From: Gammaproteobacteria bacterium
GTDB taxonomy: Bacteria; Pseudomonadota; Gammaproteobacteria; CAIRSR01
Reading direction: 5' to 3'
Assembly (NCBI GenBank): GCA_963575655.1
Contig: CAUYTY010000077.1
Span: 1 to 50,929 of the forward strand
Length of the DNA stretch: 50,929 nt
The notes under the pieces are model-generated. The model did no database searches. It had not been told where the DNA came from and saw nothing but the letters and a program-made list of their open reading frames with translations. Positions 39,599 through 49,824 of this stretch are shown here, piece after piece; position 1 is the first letter of the stretch, and the number at the start of each line of letters is the position of its first letter. Position numbers and translations under genes: made by a program.

Positions 39599-42500
39599 CT
39601 AATCGGTTATAAATTCCGAATTTTGGCGTAATGGCTCATACAATTGTTGTGCCCAATATTCAAAACCCTGGTCATCGCTGACATTCCATAGGGTGTCAAA
39701 ACAGGGAAATGCACGTTTTAAATAAGGGTCCTGCTGAATTTCACCGTTATGATAACCGCCTTCGTATTCCTTGCGTGCAAGGTCACGAGCGGTTTCTGGA
39801 TGAGCGTCCGTCTTTTCCAACCAAACGAATGCGGTTCGACAAGCCAGCGGGAAGGGTCTACGCATTCCCAGGCACCACCCCTCCAATACGACACTTAACC
39901 GAGCGTAAGCCGTCGTAGGGACGATGGCTGACAATTGGACGATGCCATCGGTCCCGACTTGGAGGGTAGAGAGATCCAGCCCAGCAGCACAACCTGCAAG
40001 ATGACGCAGCCAGGGTCGTACCAGGCTGTGCCATTTGGGTCGCCCATCCCGTCCCTTGACCTCTTTAGGACGAACCAGGATCTGCGCCCATCTTCCTTTT
40101 GCGTTGCGGCGCAGACCCGGCAACCAGTCTTCCAGAAGGATACGTGGTCCGTCAAGGGACGAAAATTCCAGACGGATTTCCTGTGGCATATTCTGTACCA
40201 ACGACCACTCGCGATACAATCTTTCTGCATATTCATAGGCCGCCCAGGCGGGATCAGAGAATTTCGCCAAGGCTGGTTCCGCGAATCCAGCCATGGGTAA
40301 TTCTCCACGGCGACGTTGTCGTTCCTGATGTTTCTTAAATTGTGTACGGGCACTACCGTAGGGTGCGGTTAATGCCGCGTGCAGAACCTCGTCGCCCAAG
40401 GTATAACTTTTTAGGGCATCGAAGACAAATGGTTCCAAGTCGCTATTGGTCGCCTGATTTGTTTCAAACCAAACCTTGAGTCGTCCATTGAAAAATGTCC
40501 GAACCGGATAACGTAGGAAACCAGCGAGAGTTTCTAGGGTAAGCGGGGCCTCCGGGGTGTAGGGGCTTAAGTTGGAACTATCTGAGCTTGCTTTAATTGC
40601 TGACGCATCATGCGCTGCTGCTGGATGGGTCGATCGCCATTCGTCTGCGTAGGAAAAGAGGCGTTCGTCGTGACCCTTGACCCCGGTGGGTAGGAAATAG
40701 CGAGGGCTAAAGGGCTGTAAGGGATGTTCCAGCGTCAATCGCTCCAGCAAAATGCGACCAGCATCGCAGGCTATCGTTTCATATTCCGCATCGACCTCTT
40801 TTTCAAAATACTCCTCAGCTTGCCAGCCAACAATAATGGTATCCCTCAACTGCTCTACCAATACCGAAGGGGGGTGTTCGCCATTATCTTGTACACTCCG
40901 CCCCACCCAACTCAAGTAGAATTTTCGGCGGGCGGAGAGAAGGGCCTCCAGAAATAGATAGCGGTCGTCCTCGCGACGTGAGCGATCGCCGGGGCGATAG
41001 CCACCGTTATTCATCAGATCGAAACTAAAAGGAAGTTGGCGGCGTGGATAATCGCCATCGTTCATCCCCATGAGACACACGACTTCAAAGGGGATGGCGC
41101 GCATCGGTAGCAGTGTGCAAAAATTTACACGACCCGCTAGGAATCGTTGCGATAGTTTGTCAGTACCCTCCGTTCCGGCCAGCCACGCCTCACGTACTAC
41201 TGCAAGAGATAATTCCGTCTCTTTTGTAACACTTGATTCAAATCCCGCATGTTGACATCGTTCCTCCCAATCCTCCAGATTACTTGCCAATTGTTCTAGG
41301 ATTAAAGTATCACGCTCACTGGTGGGTAGAAAAAATGCGGCTAACAACCGGCGGAGACGCTCTTTCCAGATCGTAGGTGGAGCGGGTTCACTGAGTTCAT
41401 GCCAGAATGAGCGCAGGATTTCCAATAATCTGGCGAGTGGCCCCACTAAAGTTGCACTCAGACCGCCAATTTCTTCGTAGGGTTCGATTCCGTTCCAGGG
41501 TTCACCGCTACCTACGCTATAACCCAATAACATACGATTCAAACCAAATTGCCAACTGTTCTGCTCTAAACCAGAGGGGAGGTCTAGTGTTGTGCGTTGC
41601 TCGGCATCTAGGCCCCAGCGAATACCGGCCCCCTCGATCCAACTGCGTAGTGTGGCCAAGTCGGCCTCGGCAATATTAAAACGCTCGCGAATTGCTGATA
41701 CTTCTAGGAGGTCGAGCAAGTCACTTACCGCAAAGCGCGATTCGGGCAGACGCAATAGAAGGTCCAAAGCGATTAATACAGGATTCCGACCACGCTCTCG
41801 CTGGTCGGCCAGACTAAAAGGAATATACTGGGGGGAATCGCTCCCGAACTTTCCGAACACCGCACGAATATGGGGTGCATAGCTGTCGATATCCGGAACC
41901 ATAACGATAACGTCGCGAGGCCGGAGACGTTTACTATTTCCCGCAGGTGTGTCTTGGGTAGTAAATAATGCCAACAATTGGTCGTGGAGGATCTCGACTT
42001 CCCGTTGTGAGCTATGAGCGATATGAAAGACCAGTGAGGTATCATCCGGGCTAATCAATGGACGATCGTCAGGGGCTTGTGGTAAAGGCATCAAATCGAG
42101 GATAGACTGTTGGATCTGTTGCAGCAAACTGCGCTCATCTTCAGCACCAAAGTCATCGAACAAATCAATGCGTTGAAACCATTCCTGATAGTCTTCCGGG
42201 GAATCGAATTCATCCAGCAGTCTAATATAATCACGACCTTGTCTGCCCCACGCGGCCAGGAGTGGATTGGCGTGGAGGTGTAATTCTTCGTCTTTTAGTT
42301 CCGTTGGCATCTGTGGTTTGGATTGCTGACGGCGCCGTTGCGCACGGAGTAGATCCTTGTGCTCAATAATGTCGGCCCAGTAATAGCGGCAAGGATTATG
42401 AACACACAAGAGAACCTGGCAGAATCGAGCAAGGGCGGCCAGGGCATAGATCATTTGTTGGGGTAGGGAGGAGATGCCGAATACCACAATTCGTCGTGGC

Positions 42501-43126
42501 AGCCGTGATGGTCGCTGTTTCACTTGTTCTAGGCTGGCGAGGAAGCGTTCGTGCAGCAGTGCCCGGCTGGTTTGTTGGAGATCAATTGGGACATCTTTCA
42601 ACAACGCTCGCCACAGTGCGGGTTGCCAATGTTGTTCTTTGGGAATGGGGTGTGGTTTGCCGTGGGCGTCGCGCAATTGGTCACGACCATCGGCCCAGTC
42701 GCGCAACCAATCTGCTCGATAGACCTGATATTGGTCAAATAGATCCGCCAGACAGGTTACCAGTTGTTGTTGTTTGCGCGCATCCCAATCCTCCACTGGG
42801 ATTGTTTCGGTTCCCTCAGTGTAACGCCGTAAGGGTTCAAAACACGGGTCCGCGAGCATTTTCGGTAGCAGGCGGAATAATCGCCAGGTCAGCATCTCTC
42901 GATCGAAAAGCGACTCCTTGGGTACCGCGTCACTACCCAACACTGCTTGATAGGCACTCCAAAGAAATCGTGCGGGCAATTGTAGTTTAATCGCCGCACA
43001 GATACCCAATCCTTCATTATCGGCCAGTGCAAACTTTAGCCATTGGGCCATGCCATTGCTCTGGACGAGTACGATTTCATTTTCCAAAGGCTTCAAAGGA
43101 TGGTCACGTAACCACTCCACGACCAC
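39599..43126 (-). CDS. recC: exonuclease V subunit RecC (start uncertain)
   Basis: RecC, of 1175 residues as drawn, is the Chi-recognising scaffold subunit of RecBCD in double-strand-break repair. Family blocks are IVLVQSNGMAQWLK, ARFLWSAYQAVLG, ADLFDQYQVYRADWL and CRYYWADI, then VMVPDIDSYAPHIRAVFG, RLLEVS-like DLLDLLEVSAIRERF, FCTLLPMRAIPFEVVCLMGMN and RSRREDDRYLFLEALLSA. The drawn start is GTG 43126. However, the frame stays open upstream and encodes LAIIHSNLLENLRTV, the conserved RecC N-terminus (LRVYHSNRLD in E. coli), with no ATG, GTG or TTG available. recB and recD are not adjacent. Confidence 0.95.
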   Translation of the reverse strand: MVVEWLRDHPLKPLENEIVLVQSNGMAQWLKFALADNEGLGICAAIKLQLPARFLWSAYQAVLGSDAVPKESLFDREMLTWRLFRLLPKMLADPCFEPLRRYTEGTETIPVEDWDARKQQQLVTCLADLFDQYQVYRADWLRDWADGRDQLRDAHGKPHPIPKEQHWQPALWRALLKDVPIDLQQTSRALLHERFLASLEQVKQRPSRLPRRIVVFGISSLPQQMIYALAALARFCQVLLCVHNPCRYYWADIIEHKDLLRAQRRRQQSKPQMPTELKDEELHLHANPLLAAWGRQGRDYIRLLDEFDSPEDYQEWFQRIDLFDDFGAEDERSLLQQIQQSILDLMPLPQAPDDRPLISPDDTSLVFHIAHSSQREVEILHDQLLALFTTQDTPAGNSKRLRPRDVIVMVPDIDSYAPHIRAVFGKFGSDSPQYIPFSLADQRERGRNPVLIALDLLLRLPESRFAVSDLLDLLEVSAIRERFNIAEADLATLRSWIEGAGIRWGLDAEQRTTLDLPSGLEQNSWQFGLNRMLLGYSVGSGEPWNGIEPYEEIGGLSATLVGPLARLLEILRSFWHELSEPAPPTIWKERLRRLLAAFFLPTSERDTLILEQLASNLEDWEERCQHAGFESSVTKETELSLAVVREAWLAGTEGTDKLSQRFLAGRVNFCTLLPMRAIPFEVVCLMGMNDGDYPRRQLPFSFDLMNNGGYRPGDRSRREDDRYLFLEALLSARRKFYLSWVGRSVQDNGEHPPSVLVEQLRDTIIVGWQAEEYFEKEVDAEYETIACDAGRILLERLTLEHPLQPFSPRYFLPTGVKGHDERLFSYADEWRSTHPAAAHDASAIKASSDSSNLSPYTPEAPLTLETLAGFLRYPVRTFFNGRLKVWFETNQATNSDLEPFVFDALKSYTLGDEVLHAALTAPYGSARTQFKKHQERQRRRGELPMAGFAEPALAKFSDPAWAAYEYAERLYREWSLVQNMPQEIRLEFSSLDGPRILLEDWLPGLRRNAKGRWAQILVRPKEVKGRDGRPKWHSLVRPWLRHLAGCAAGLDLSTLQVGTDGIVQLSAIVPTTAYARLSVVLEGWCLGMRRPFPLACRTAFVWLEKTDAHPETARDLARKEYEGGYHNGEIQQDPYLKRAFPCFDTLWNVSDDQGFEYWAQQLYEPLRQNSEFITD

Positions 43127-43316
43127 GGTCCGCAGATTCTCCAGCAGATTAGAATGAATTATCGCCAGACCTGTTTGAAGAGGTGCGATTTCTGGTTTTA
43201 GGTTAGTGGGTGATGTTTTTTGTTTTATAAATGTATCTCCGTACTAGCACTTTTGCAGTAATCGTTTGCTTCTCCTTTCCTCTAGGAGGGAGAAAGTGGT
43301 TACGTAATTTGGATTA

Positions 43317-44780
43317 CTAACCGTCTAAATCGCCGCTGATGGCACGTTGATAGAGTTCTGTATAATGGCGTGCACTCTCTGTCCAGCTATAATCGGCGGC
43401 CATAGCAACTTTCATCATTTGCTGCCATGCCTGGTAGTTGTTGTAGTACAGGTCTAATGCCCGAATAAGGGTTGAGATCAATGCGGGGATGGTTGGTGCG
43501 TCGAAAACGAAACCGGTGGCGCATCCGGTTGTGATATTACCAGGGGTAGCGTCGATGACGGTATCTGCCAATCCCCCGGTGCGGCGTACTATGGGTAGAG
43601 TTCCATAGCGTAGGCTATAGAGTTGGTTGAGCCCGCAGGGTTCAAAGCGAGAAGGCATGACGAAGGCATCGGCCCCTGCCTCGATCAAATGGGCAAGATC
43701 TTCGTTGTAACCCACCTGTACCGCTACCTGAGAAGGAAAACGTGTTGCTAGGTCGCGCAATCCCTGCTCGAAGAATTTATCACCTGACCCCAATACTACG
43801 ATCTGCACCGCGTGGTGGAGCAGATCAGGTAATCCTGCGAGTATCAAATCAAATCCCTTTTGCTCGACCAGTCGCCCAATAAATCCTAATAGCAATACCT
43901 TGGGACGTACCGGCAGCACCATCTGCCGCTGTAATGCCGCTTTGTTTGCGGCCTTTCCGGAGAAATCGGTGGGGCTATAACGGTGGGGGATACGGGTATC
44001 GTTTTGAGGATCCCAGTAGTCGTAGTTGGCCCCGTTGAGAATACCTACCAAGCGATCAGCTCGTGCCCTTAGTAATCCTTCTAGGCCGTAGCCGAAGGCG
44101 GGTGTCCGAATTTCTCGGGCATAGGTAGGGCTGACTGCTGTCAACAGATCGGAATCGGCGAGGCCGCCTTTAATAAAAGAGACCTGACTGTAAAATTCAA
44201 TTCCCTCGGGGGACCATAATGCCATGGGTAGACCCAAATCAACAAAGGTGCCCCACGAAAATAGCCCCTGATAGGAAAGATTATGCAGAGTGAAAATGGT
44301 CCTGGGGCGGTATCCTTTTAATGCAAACAGGGCTGGTACCAGGCCCGTCTGCCAATCATTGCAATGTACTACCTCGGGAATCCAACCTAGTCCTGCCCGT
44401 CCCTCGGCCAATGCGACTACCGCTCGCGAGAATAGGGTGAATCGCTGGGCGTTATCGGGCCAATCCCCTTTTCCATCGCCGTAAAGACCGCCGACACGAT
44501 CGAAATAGATTGGACAGTCCACTAGATACAGGGGGACATCGGTGCCTGGTAAGGTACCCTCTAAAAGTCTTACCGGAGTTGCTGCTCCCGGTAGCTCAAG
44601 AAGTCGTACCAGGGTCAACCGTTCACAACGGGCTAACGCCTCGGGGTAAGCTGGCAATATCAAGCGAACATCGTAGCCTAAGGCACGCAAAGCGGGAGGT
44701 AGCGACCCAGATACATCGGCTAGCCCCCCGGTCTTTGCCAAAGGGTGAACTTCGCTGGTGGCAAACAGAACGGTTGTCAT
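43317..44780 (-). CDS. glgA: glycogen synthase (ADP-glucose type)
   Basis: A 487-residue GT5 glycosyltransferase that extends alpha-1,4-glucan from ADP-glucose. The substrate-binding motif is PLAKTGGLADVSGSLP near the N-terminus. Other blocks are VVHCNDWQTGLVPAL, FTLHNLSYQGLF and TAVSPTYAREI, then LLGFIGRLVEQKGFDL and the C-terminal MPSRFEPCGLNQLYSLRYGT and RRTGGLADTV, with the catalytic Glu. Upstream of ATG 44780 the ribosome-binding site is weak. No other glycogen gene lies nearby. Confidence 0.95.
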   Translation of the reverse strand: MTTVLFATSEVHPLAKTGGLADVSGSLPPALRALGYDVRLILPAYPEALARCERLTLVRLLELPGAATPVRLLEGTLPGTDVPLYLVDCPIYFDRVGGLYGDGKGDWPDNAQRFTLFSRAVVALAEGRAGLGWIPEVVHCNDWQTGLVPALFALKGYRPRTIFTLHNLSYQGLFSWGTFVDLGLPMALWSPEGIEFYSQVSFIKGGLADSDLLTAVSPTYAREIRTPAFGYGLEGLLRARADRLVGILNGANYDYWDPQNDTRIPHRYSPTDFSGKAANKAALQRQMVLPVRPKVLLLGFIGRLVEQKGFDLILAGLPDLLHHAVQIVVLGSGDKFFEQGLRDLATRFPSQVAVQVGYNEDLAHLIEAGADAFVMPSRFEPCGLNQLYSLRYGTLPIVRRTGGLADTVIDATPGNITTGCATGFVFDAPTIPALISTLIRALDLYYNNYQAWQQMMKVAMAADYSWTESARHYTELYQRAISGDLDG

Positions 44781-44922
44781 TGTAGATTGGCGGATTACGG
44801 ATTAGGATGAATGAATAGAGTGCAGGTTGGATGAAATGTCGCTAAAGTGTTTTCACCAATGTAACCGTTCCTTTACTCCGCAGGGAAGGTGGAATGGTTA
44901 CTCACCAGCCGCACTAATGTGT

Positions 44923-46110
44923 TCAAAATAGTAAATCATAGCTAATTGAAAATAACCAGGCGTTTCCATAAGGCACGCCCGCGTTAAAAGTAGGTCCCCC
45001 TTTGTCGAGCCAGCGATCAATTTGGGTCTTGATGGTGCTGTTGGGCGTTAGTTCATAACGTAACGAACCAGACAATGTTGCCCAACGTTCTACGCTAAGC
45101 GGGTCGAGGTTCGCTGGATTGATCACGTTGGTATCTGCATTTGCTGGGGTGAGTCGCTGCTTAAAATAATTGTAGGTGAGCATCGGTAGGTAGTGGTCGA
45201 TACGGTACCCGAGCCCTAGCAGAAAAGAATACTCCGCCTCACCGGCCTGCTTGCGATTCATGTAGAGATATTCATTGTGCAGCAACCAGTGGTGATAGTC
45301 TCCTACGAACGACAAGGCGTAAATTTGCTGGCGGGCCTTAGGTGAATCGGGGTATGGCACCGTGGAGGGAGAGGTGACCCGATCCTGGTATTTCGATTGA
45401 ATATATGCCAATCGTATTTCGAACCAATCCTTCACTAATGACAGATCGGTACCGACGAGATCGCTCCATTTTGAATCAGTTCGACTATTCCGGCCGTAGT
45501 AAATTTTCCAGTAGGGATTATCGTTCTTGGTTTCGCTACCGGCAAAGATATTTATAGCGGCAGTCCAGCTACCCCACTGGGCACGATAGAGCAGATTTGC
45601 ACCATTGTAGTTGACAATCTCCCAGCCATATTGTCCAGGAGGCAAATATATCCAGGGATAGGAAAAGCCAACATCCTGGGACTCTGAGTAATAAAAGAGC
45701 GGGAGGCGTTTACGGCCCACCTGAAGCGTCATGTTGTTGGTAAGACCAAGGTTGGCATAGATCCACTCCAGATCGATCTTGCCGTTACGGGCACCGCGCG
45801 CGACTACCTGGCCGGTGAGTGAGAATTCTGAATTGAAAGTTGCCGTTTCCTGCCAACCAAGTCGTGAGACCGGGTTTAATGTCCAATTATTACCTGAGTA
45901 AATGCCTCCCTGGGCATAGTCGACAACATAAATCGGCGTGTTGTAACCGTTAAAATCTTGCGGAGGATCACCCTTGAAGATCTTTCCAGCAGAAAGGGTT
46001 AGAAAACCCAAGCCGGAGAATTCAACGCCACCACTTTTCTGCGATCCGCCAATCGCTTCGCACGGCAATAGGACGATGGCTAACAACGTAATCGGGAGCA
46101 AAAGGTTCAT
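44923..46110 (-). CDS. outer-membrane beta-barrel protein (porin-like)
   Basis: A 395-residue exported protein with a signal peptide (LLLPITLLAIVLLPCEAIG). The body is made of alternating amphipathic strands rich in Tyr, Trp and Asn (YANLGLTNNMTLQVGRKRLP, GSWTAAINIFAG, YALSFVGDYHHWLLHNEYLY). It ends in a final strand with a C-terminal Phe (ISYDLLF), the usual signature for barrel insertion. The pore type cannot be told. It overlaps the GGDEF/EAL gene by four bases (ATGA), so synthesis is coupled to that signalling protein. It could be a phosphate or other solute porin, or part of the sensor. Confidence 0.78.
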   Translation of the reverse strand: MNLLLPITLLAIVLLPCEAIGGSQKSGGVEFSGLGFLTLSAGKIFKGDPPQDFNGYNTPIYVVDYAQGGIYSGNNWTLNPVSRLGWQETATFNSEFSLTGQVVARGARNGKIDLEWIYANLGLTNNMTLQVGRKRLPLFYYSESQDVGFSYPWIYLPPGQYGWEIVNYNGANLLYRAQWGSWTAAINIFAGSETKNDNPYWKIYYGRNSRTDSKWSDLVGTDLSLVKDWFEIRLAYIQSKYQDRVTSPSTVPYPDSPKARQQIYALSFVGDYHHWLLHNEYLYMNRKQAGEAEYSFLLGLGYRIDHYLPMLTYNYFKQRLTPANADTNVINPANLDPLSVERWATLSGSLRYELTPNSTIKTQIDRWLDKGGPTFNAGVPYGNAWLFSISYDLLF

Positions 46111-48500
46111 GTCTGTTCCTCGTGCTTGGGAATCAGCATGGTTCTAATGCGTTCGGCGGCACTATCGAATTCATTGATAGGGACGGGGCGGGAGAAAAAG
46201 AATCCCTGCGCATAGCGGCATTGCATCCTTCTTAATAATTCTAATTGTTCCTTATTTTCCACACCCTCTGCCACCACACGCATCCCCAAGGTTCGTGCCA
46301 TAACGACAATCGCTTCGACGAGGGCGTAATCGTCAGTGTCGTCACCCATATCGCGGACAAAAGATTTGTCGACCTTGATGGTGTTCACCGGGAAACGCTT
46401 CAGATAGGACAGCGAGGAATAGCCAGTACCGAAATCATCAAGGTAGATGATGAATCCCTGTTCACGTAGTGCGCCGAGCCACTGTTGCGCCCGACGTACA
46501 TCTGACAAAAGGACCCCTTCGGTAAGTTCTATCATGAGATGTGAGGCATCGATACCGTGGCGTTGAATTGCTTCAGCCAACGTCGCTGGTGGTAACCCGT
46601 CAGGGATCTGGCGTCCCGAGATATTGATCGAGAGATAGTAATCCTTGCCTTCATTTTTCCAATTCGCCAATTGTTGACAGGCGGTTTCAAGGCCCCAGAG
46701 ACCAATATCAATGATTAGCCCGGTTTCCTCCGCGAGTGGGATAAAGGCATCGGGGGGGACTAGCCCTTTTTCGGGGTGACGCCAACGAATGAGGGCCTCG
46801 GCGCCGACGAGGCGATTGCTAGTCAGGTCAACAATCGGTTGGAAGAAAAAGCTGAATTCGTTTCGTTTCAAGGCCAACTGCATATCGGTTTCCATGGTTC
46901 GACGCCGTTCGACGGCCTCGGCCATGCTTCGATCAAAAAAGCTGAAACGATTGCCACCGTTCAATCGGGCATGATCGAGGGCCAATTCTGCATTGCGCAA
47001 TAGAAAGGGCAGGTCATTTCCGTCATGTGGGTAGATGGTAATGCCGATACTCGCCCCGAGTTTGATCTGTGTGTTTTCAATGTTGTAATCTTGCTCGAGT
47101 GCTTCGATCAATCGTTCTGAGACAAAAGTAACTGTTTTTGAGTCGGCAATCCCGTGCAGAATGAGGGCGAACTCGTCACCTCCCAATCGGGCGATGGTGT
47201 CGATCGGTCTCAAATGATTGCATATCCGTTTGCAGACCATTTTCAGTACCTCATCTCCGGTTGGCAATCCTAGTGCCTCGTTGATCCGTTTGAATCCGTC
47301 GACATCGATTTGTATCAGGGCAAAACCGGTATCCTCTTCGATGGTGTCACTTTGCTGGATGGTTGATAACAACTTTTGTTCAAAACCGGGGCGATTAGCA
47401 ACACCCGTCAGCGGGTCAGTGACTGCCTGTTTTTTGGCTAGATCTTCGGTGTACTTGCGTTTGGTAATATCACTCACCAAACCCTGAACCCGATTTTCTC
47501 CAATTGGGCTTAGCACCAGATTTAACCAGCGGGTGACTCCGTTGGCAGCTACGAATTCTAGGTCGTCAGTAGCCAGGCTATTATTTTCGATACAAGTTAC
47601 AACCAGTTCCGTGGGCCGTGCGGGTAGGACCCAGGTAAGATCACTAATTCGTTGTGCGGATGGAATCGTCGAATCAGGGAATTCGAATAATCGCACCAAT
47701 GCCGGATTTGCCGACTCAATCTGTCCCTCTTGGTCAGCAATGAAAATACCGGTTTCAGCGTTATCAAAGATCGCACGATATCGCTTCTTATCCATTTCGT
47801 GTCGCAGTCGTAATTGGTGTTCGTCCTCCAGAGAGGTGACCAATCGGCTGGCTAGGGCATTGATATCTTCGGCCAATCGGCCGACCTCGGTATAAGTCTG
47901 ACCGTGTGGTACCACCAAACGATCGCCTTTGGTAGCGTCCATGTGGTGTAGGTAATCGGACATCCCCTTGATGGGATTGACGACCCAGCGCAAGACAACG
48001 AACACGATCGCAATTACCAACGCAATCAATTGCGTTACGAGCACGGTGGCAACGAAACGGACATTTTGGCTAACCAGGCGATCGATTTCTTGAGTATTTG
48101 GGTAGATCTCGATCTGGCCCACTGGTTCATTCGGGGTAAACGGGGAATAGATGGTACGAACGAGACGTTCCTGATTTGCCTGTGGTGTCAGCGTGTTTCG
48201 ATAATTGCTGGCAAGTTCCTGCTTATCAGTTTTGATCACTACGCCGAGGACGGTGCTGTTTTTAAGAAGACCACGGACTACCTCGGCGGCGAGAGTTTGA
48301 TCATGAACAAAGCAGGCGATACTCGCAGTACTTTCGATGGTGTCGAGTAATTCGCTGAGTCCCTCGGTAACCCGCAGTCGGGTGTGTTCGTGGGTTACTG
48401 CAACGGTGCGGGCCATGAAGATCGTACCTACCGCCATTGCGATTCCTACGACCACCATCGTAGTGAAAAAGAGGATACCTTTGTGCCAATGAGTCCGCAT
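46107..48500 (-). CDS. membrane PAS-GGDEF-EAL (c-di-GMP) protein
   Basis: A 797-residue protein. There are two transmembrane segments (about 8-30 and 148-172) bracketing a periplasmic domain of about 115 residues, followed by a HAMP-like linker and a PAS domain (RYRAIFDNAETGIFIADQEG). Next come a GGDEF domain with intact RLGGDEFALI and an EAL domain with GAEALIRWRHP, ELTEGVLL, YLDDFGTGYSSLSYLKRFP and KVDKSFV. Both active sites look complete, so it may make or degrade cyclic di-GMP depending on input. It lies between a periplasmic binding-like protein gene and the barrel gene, with which it overlaps. Confidence 0.92.
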   Translation of the reverse strand: MRTHWHKGILFFTTMVVVGIAMAVGTIFMARTVAVTHEHTRLRVTEGLSELLDTIESTASIACFVHDQTLAAEVVRGLLKNSTVLGVVIKTDKQELASNYRNTLTPQANQERLVRTIYSPFTPNEPVGQIEIYPNTQEIDRLVSQNVRFVATVLVTQLIALVIAIVFVVLRWVVNPIKGMSDYLHHMDATKGDRLVVPHGQTYTEVGRLAEDINALASRLVTSLEDEHQLRLRHEMDKKRYRAIFDNAETGIFIADQEGQIESANPALVRLFEFPDSTIPSAQRISDLTWVLPARPTELVVTCIENNSLATDDLEFVAANGVTRWLNLVLSPIGENRVQGLVSDITKRKYTEDLAKKQAVTDPLTGVANRPGFEQKLLSTIQQSDTIEEDTGFALIQIDVDGFKRINEALGLPTGDEVLKMVCKRICNHLRPIDTIARLGGDEFALILHGIADSKTVTFVSERLIEALEQDYNIENTQIKLGASIGITIYPHDGNDLPFLLRNAELALDHARLNGGNRFSFFDRSMAEAVERRRTMETDMQLALKRNEFSFFFQPIVDLTSNRLVGAEALIRWRHPEKGLVPPDAFIPLAEETGLIIDIGLWGLETACQQLANWKNEGKDYYLSINISGRQIPDGLPPATLAEAIQRHGIDASHLMIELTEGVLLSDVRRAQQWLGALREQGFIIYLDDFGTGYSSLSYLKRFPVNTIKVDKSFVRDMGDDTDDYALVEAIVVMARTLGMRVVAEGVENKEQLELLRRMQCRYAQGFFFSRPVPINEFDSAAERIRTMLIPKHEEQT

Positions 48501-48689
48501 TATTCACATCACCAATAGGTAAGTCGAATTCAACATTGAAGTGTATCCCAACGTTAACCTAGAAGAAGATCGCCGTTATGGCATCTGTTTAGCCGAATTC
48601 AGTCTCGATCGAGAAATTCCCCTTCCCGTTGGGAAGTGGCAATTATCGATAGCTGTTGGAATGGTACCTTCAATAAGGTAGGTAATCAT

Positions 48690-49124
48690 TTATCGCGCAG
48701 TTAGGTCGAGAATTACTTTTACCCGAGTGTCCACCTTCGTTCGATCCAGGTAACCTACCGCTCCAGGGGTGCTACTAATAAAGTTGAGTAGATCCTCGGT
48801 GCTGCGCGCTTGGCGGGGCGGTACGATCCTGCCGGAAAATTGAAGTCGTGCCCAATAAGAATTGATGTCGGATAATTCTTTATTAACCAGCAGATGATAA
48901 AAATTCGCCTTTTCGGGTTGATCAGCCGGTAGATCTATTGGTTGCGCAGATATGCCTGATGGCAATTGACGAAAACGGCCCAGAAAGATATTGATCACGT
49001 CTTCACGATTCAACTTATCGATACCGCTCCCCGGATGGATGATGACTACCACTTCAGAGGCATTCACCATCGAATACACGAGAAGTAGAAAGGAGAGTAA
49101 CAGGGGGATGTAACGATTCGACAT
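48690..49124 (-). CDS. small periplasmic phosphate-binding-like (PBP_like_2) protein
   Basis: A 144-residue protein with a signal peptide (LLLSFLLLVYSMVNA). The mature part resembles one lobe of PstS-type binding proteins: VVIIHPGSGIDKLNREDVIN, IFLGRFRQLPSG, YWARLQFSGRIVPPRQA and FISSTPGAVGYLDRT, the last being the typical anion-binding TPGAVGY motif. It is much shorter than transport PstS, and no pst permease genes are present. A sensory role through the downstream GGDEF/EAL protein, 189 bases away on the same strand, is plausible but inferred. Confidence 0.8.
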   Translation of the reverse strand: MSNRYIPLLLSFLLLVYSMVNASEVVVIIHPGSGIDKLNREDVINIFLGRFRQLPSGISAQPIDLPADQPEKANFYHLLVNKELSDINSYWARLQFSGRIVPPRQARSTEDLLNFISSTPGAVGYLDRTKVDTRVKVILDLTAR

Positions 49125-49474
49125 GGGTAGTTGAGACGAAGTCCAATGTTCGTTCCAGGTAACTGAGTAACTGACGCTTAACGCCTCTTTAGATTACGCA
49201 ATATCCGCTCGGCGGGAAGGTCTTAGATAATCTAACGGAGGCAACGGAAGTCCAACCGAAATGACGCGATCGGCTTTAAAAACAGGGTAAATGCCATACA
49301 TAAAATATAGTTGAAGGGCGTAGGTTGGATCGACGAAGGGGGTTCAACACCACCGCTGTCGTGAAAATTGGCTCTAATCGTACCACACATTGATGTTGGG
49401 TTTCCCTCGTCAACCCGGCCTACGTGTTATTCCTATCAATTATTCCTAATCATAATATTAGTGCCAGATAAGAT

Positions 49475-49694
49475 AACCCAAGTTGCTACCTACATTGAGT
49501 AATTTTTTGATCGCCCTCCCCCCAATCCCCTCCCGTTGAGAGGGGGAGAAAACAACGCCAGCCATTGATATTGGCCACTAGAGCTGAATATCCTCACTCC
49601 CCCTCCCAATGGGAGGGGGTTGGGGGGAGGGCGATCAAAAAACTACTTGTCTGGAAAGAATTATGGCCTGAGACCGTAGGTGGCAACTTGGGTT
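49475..49694. repeat. 220-bp MITE-like element with 5-bp target duplication (copy B)
   Basis: This is the same element as at 37343-37559, with only scattered differences. It has outer ends AACCCAAGTTGCTACCTAC and GTAGGTGGCAACTTGGGTT. The pentamer AAGAT flanks it on both sides (49470-49474 and 49695-49699). Inner arms from GATCGCCCTCCCCCC to GGGGGGAGGGCGATC allow a long hairpin. Confidence 0.9.
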
Positions 49695-49824
49695 AAGATA
49701 ATACCGTTAGTGTCATTGTTAGTATTTACCGGCTTAATAATGCTAGAAATAACTGTCGCTGCCATCAAAAGAAAGTTCTCTTCATTCTTATCGTGGATCT
49801 GTTCGTGAGGAGCATAAAATATTT

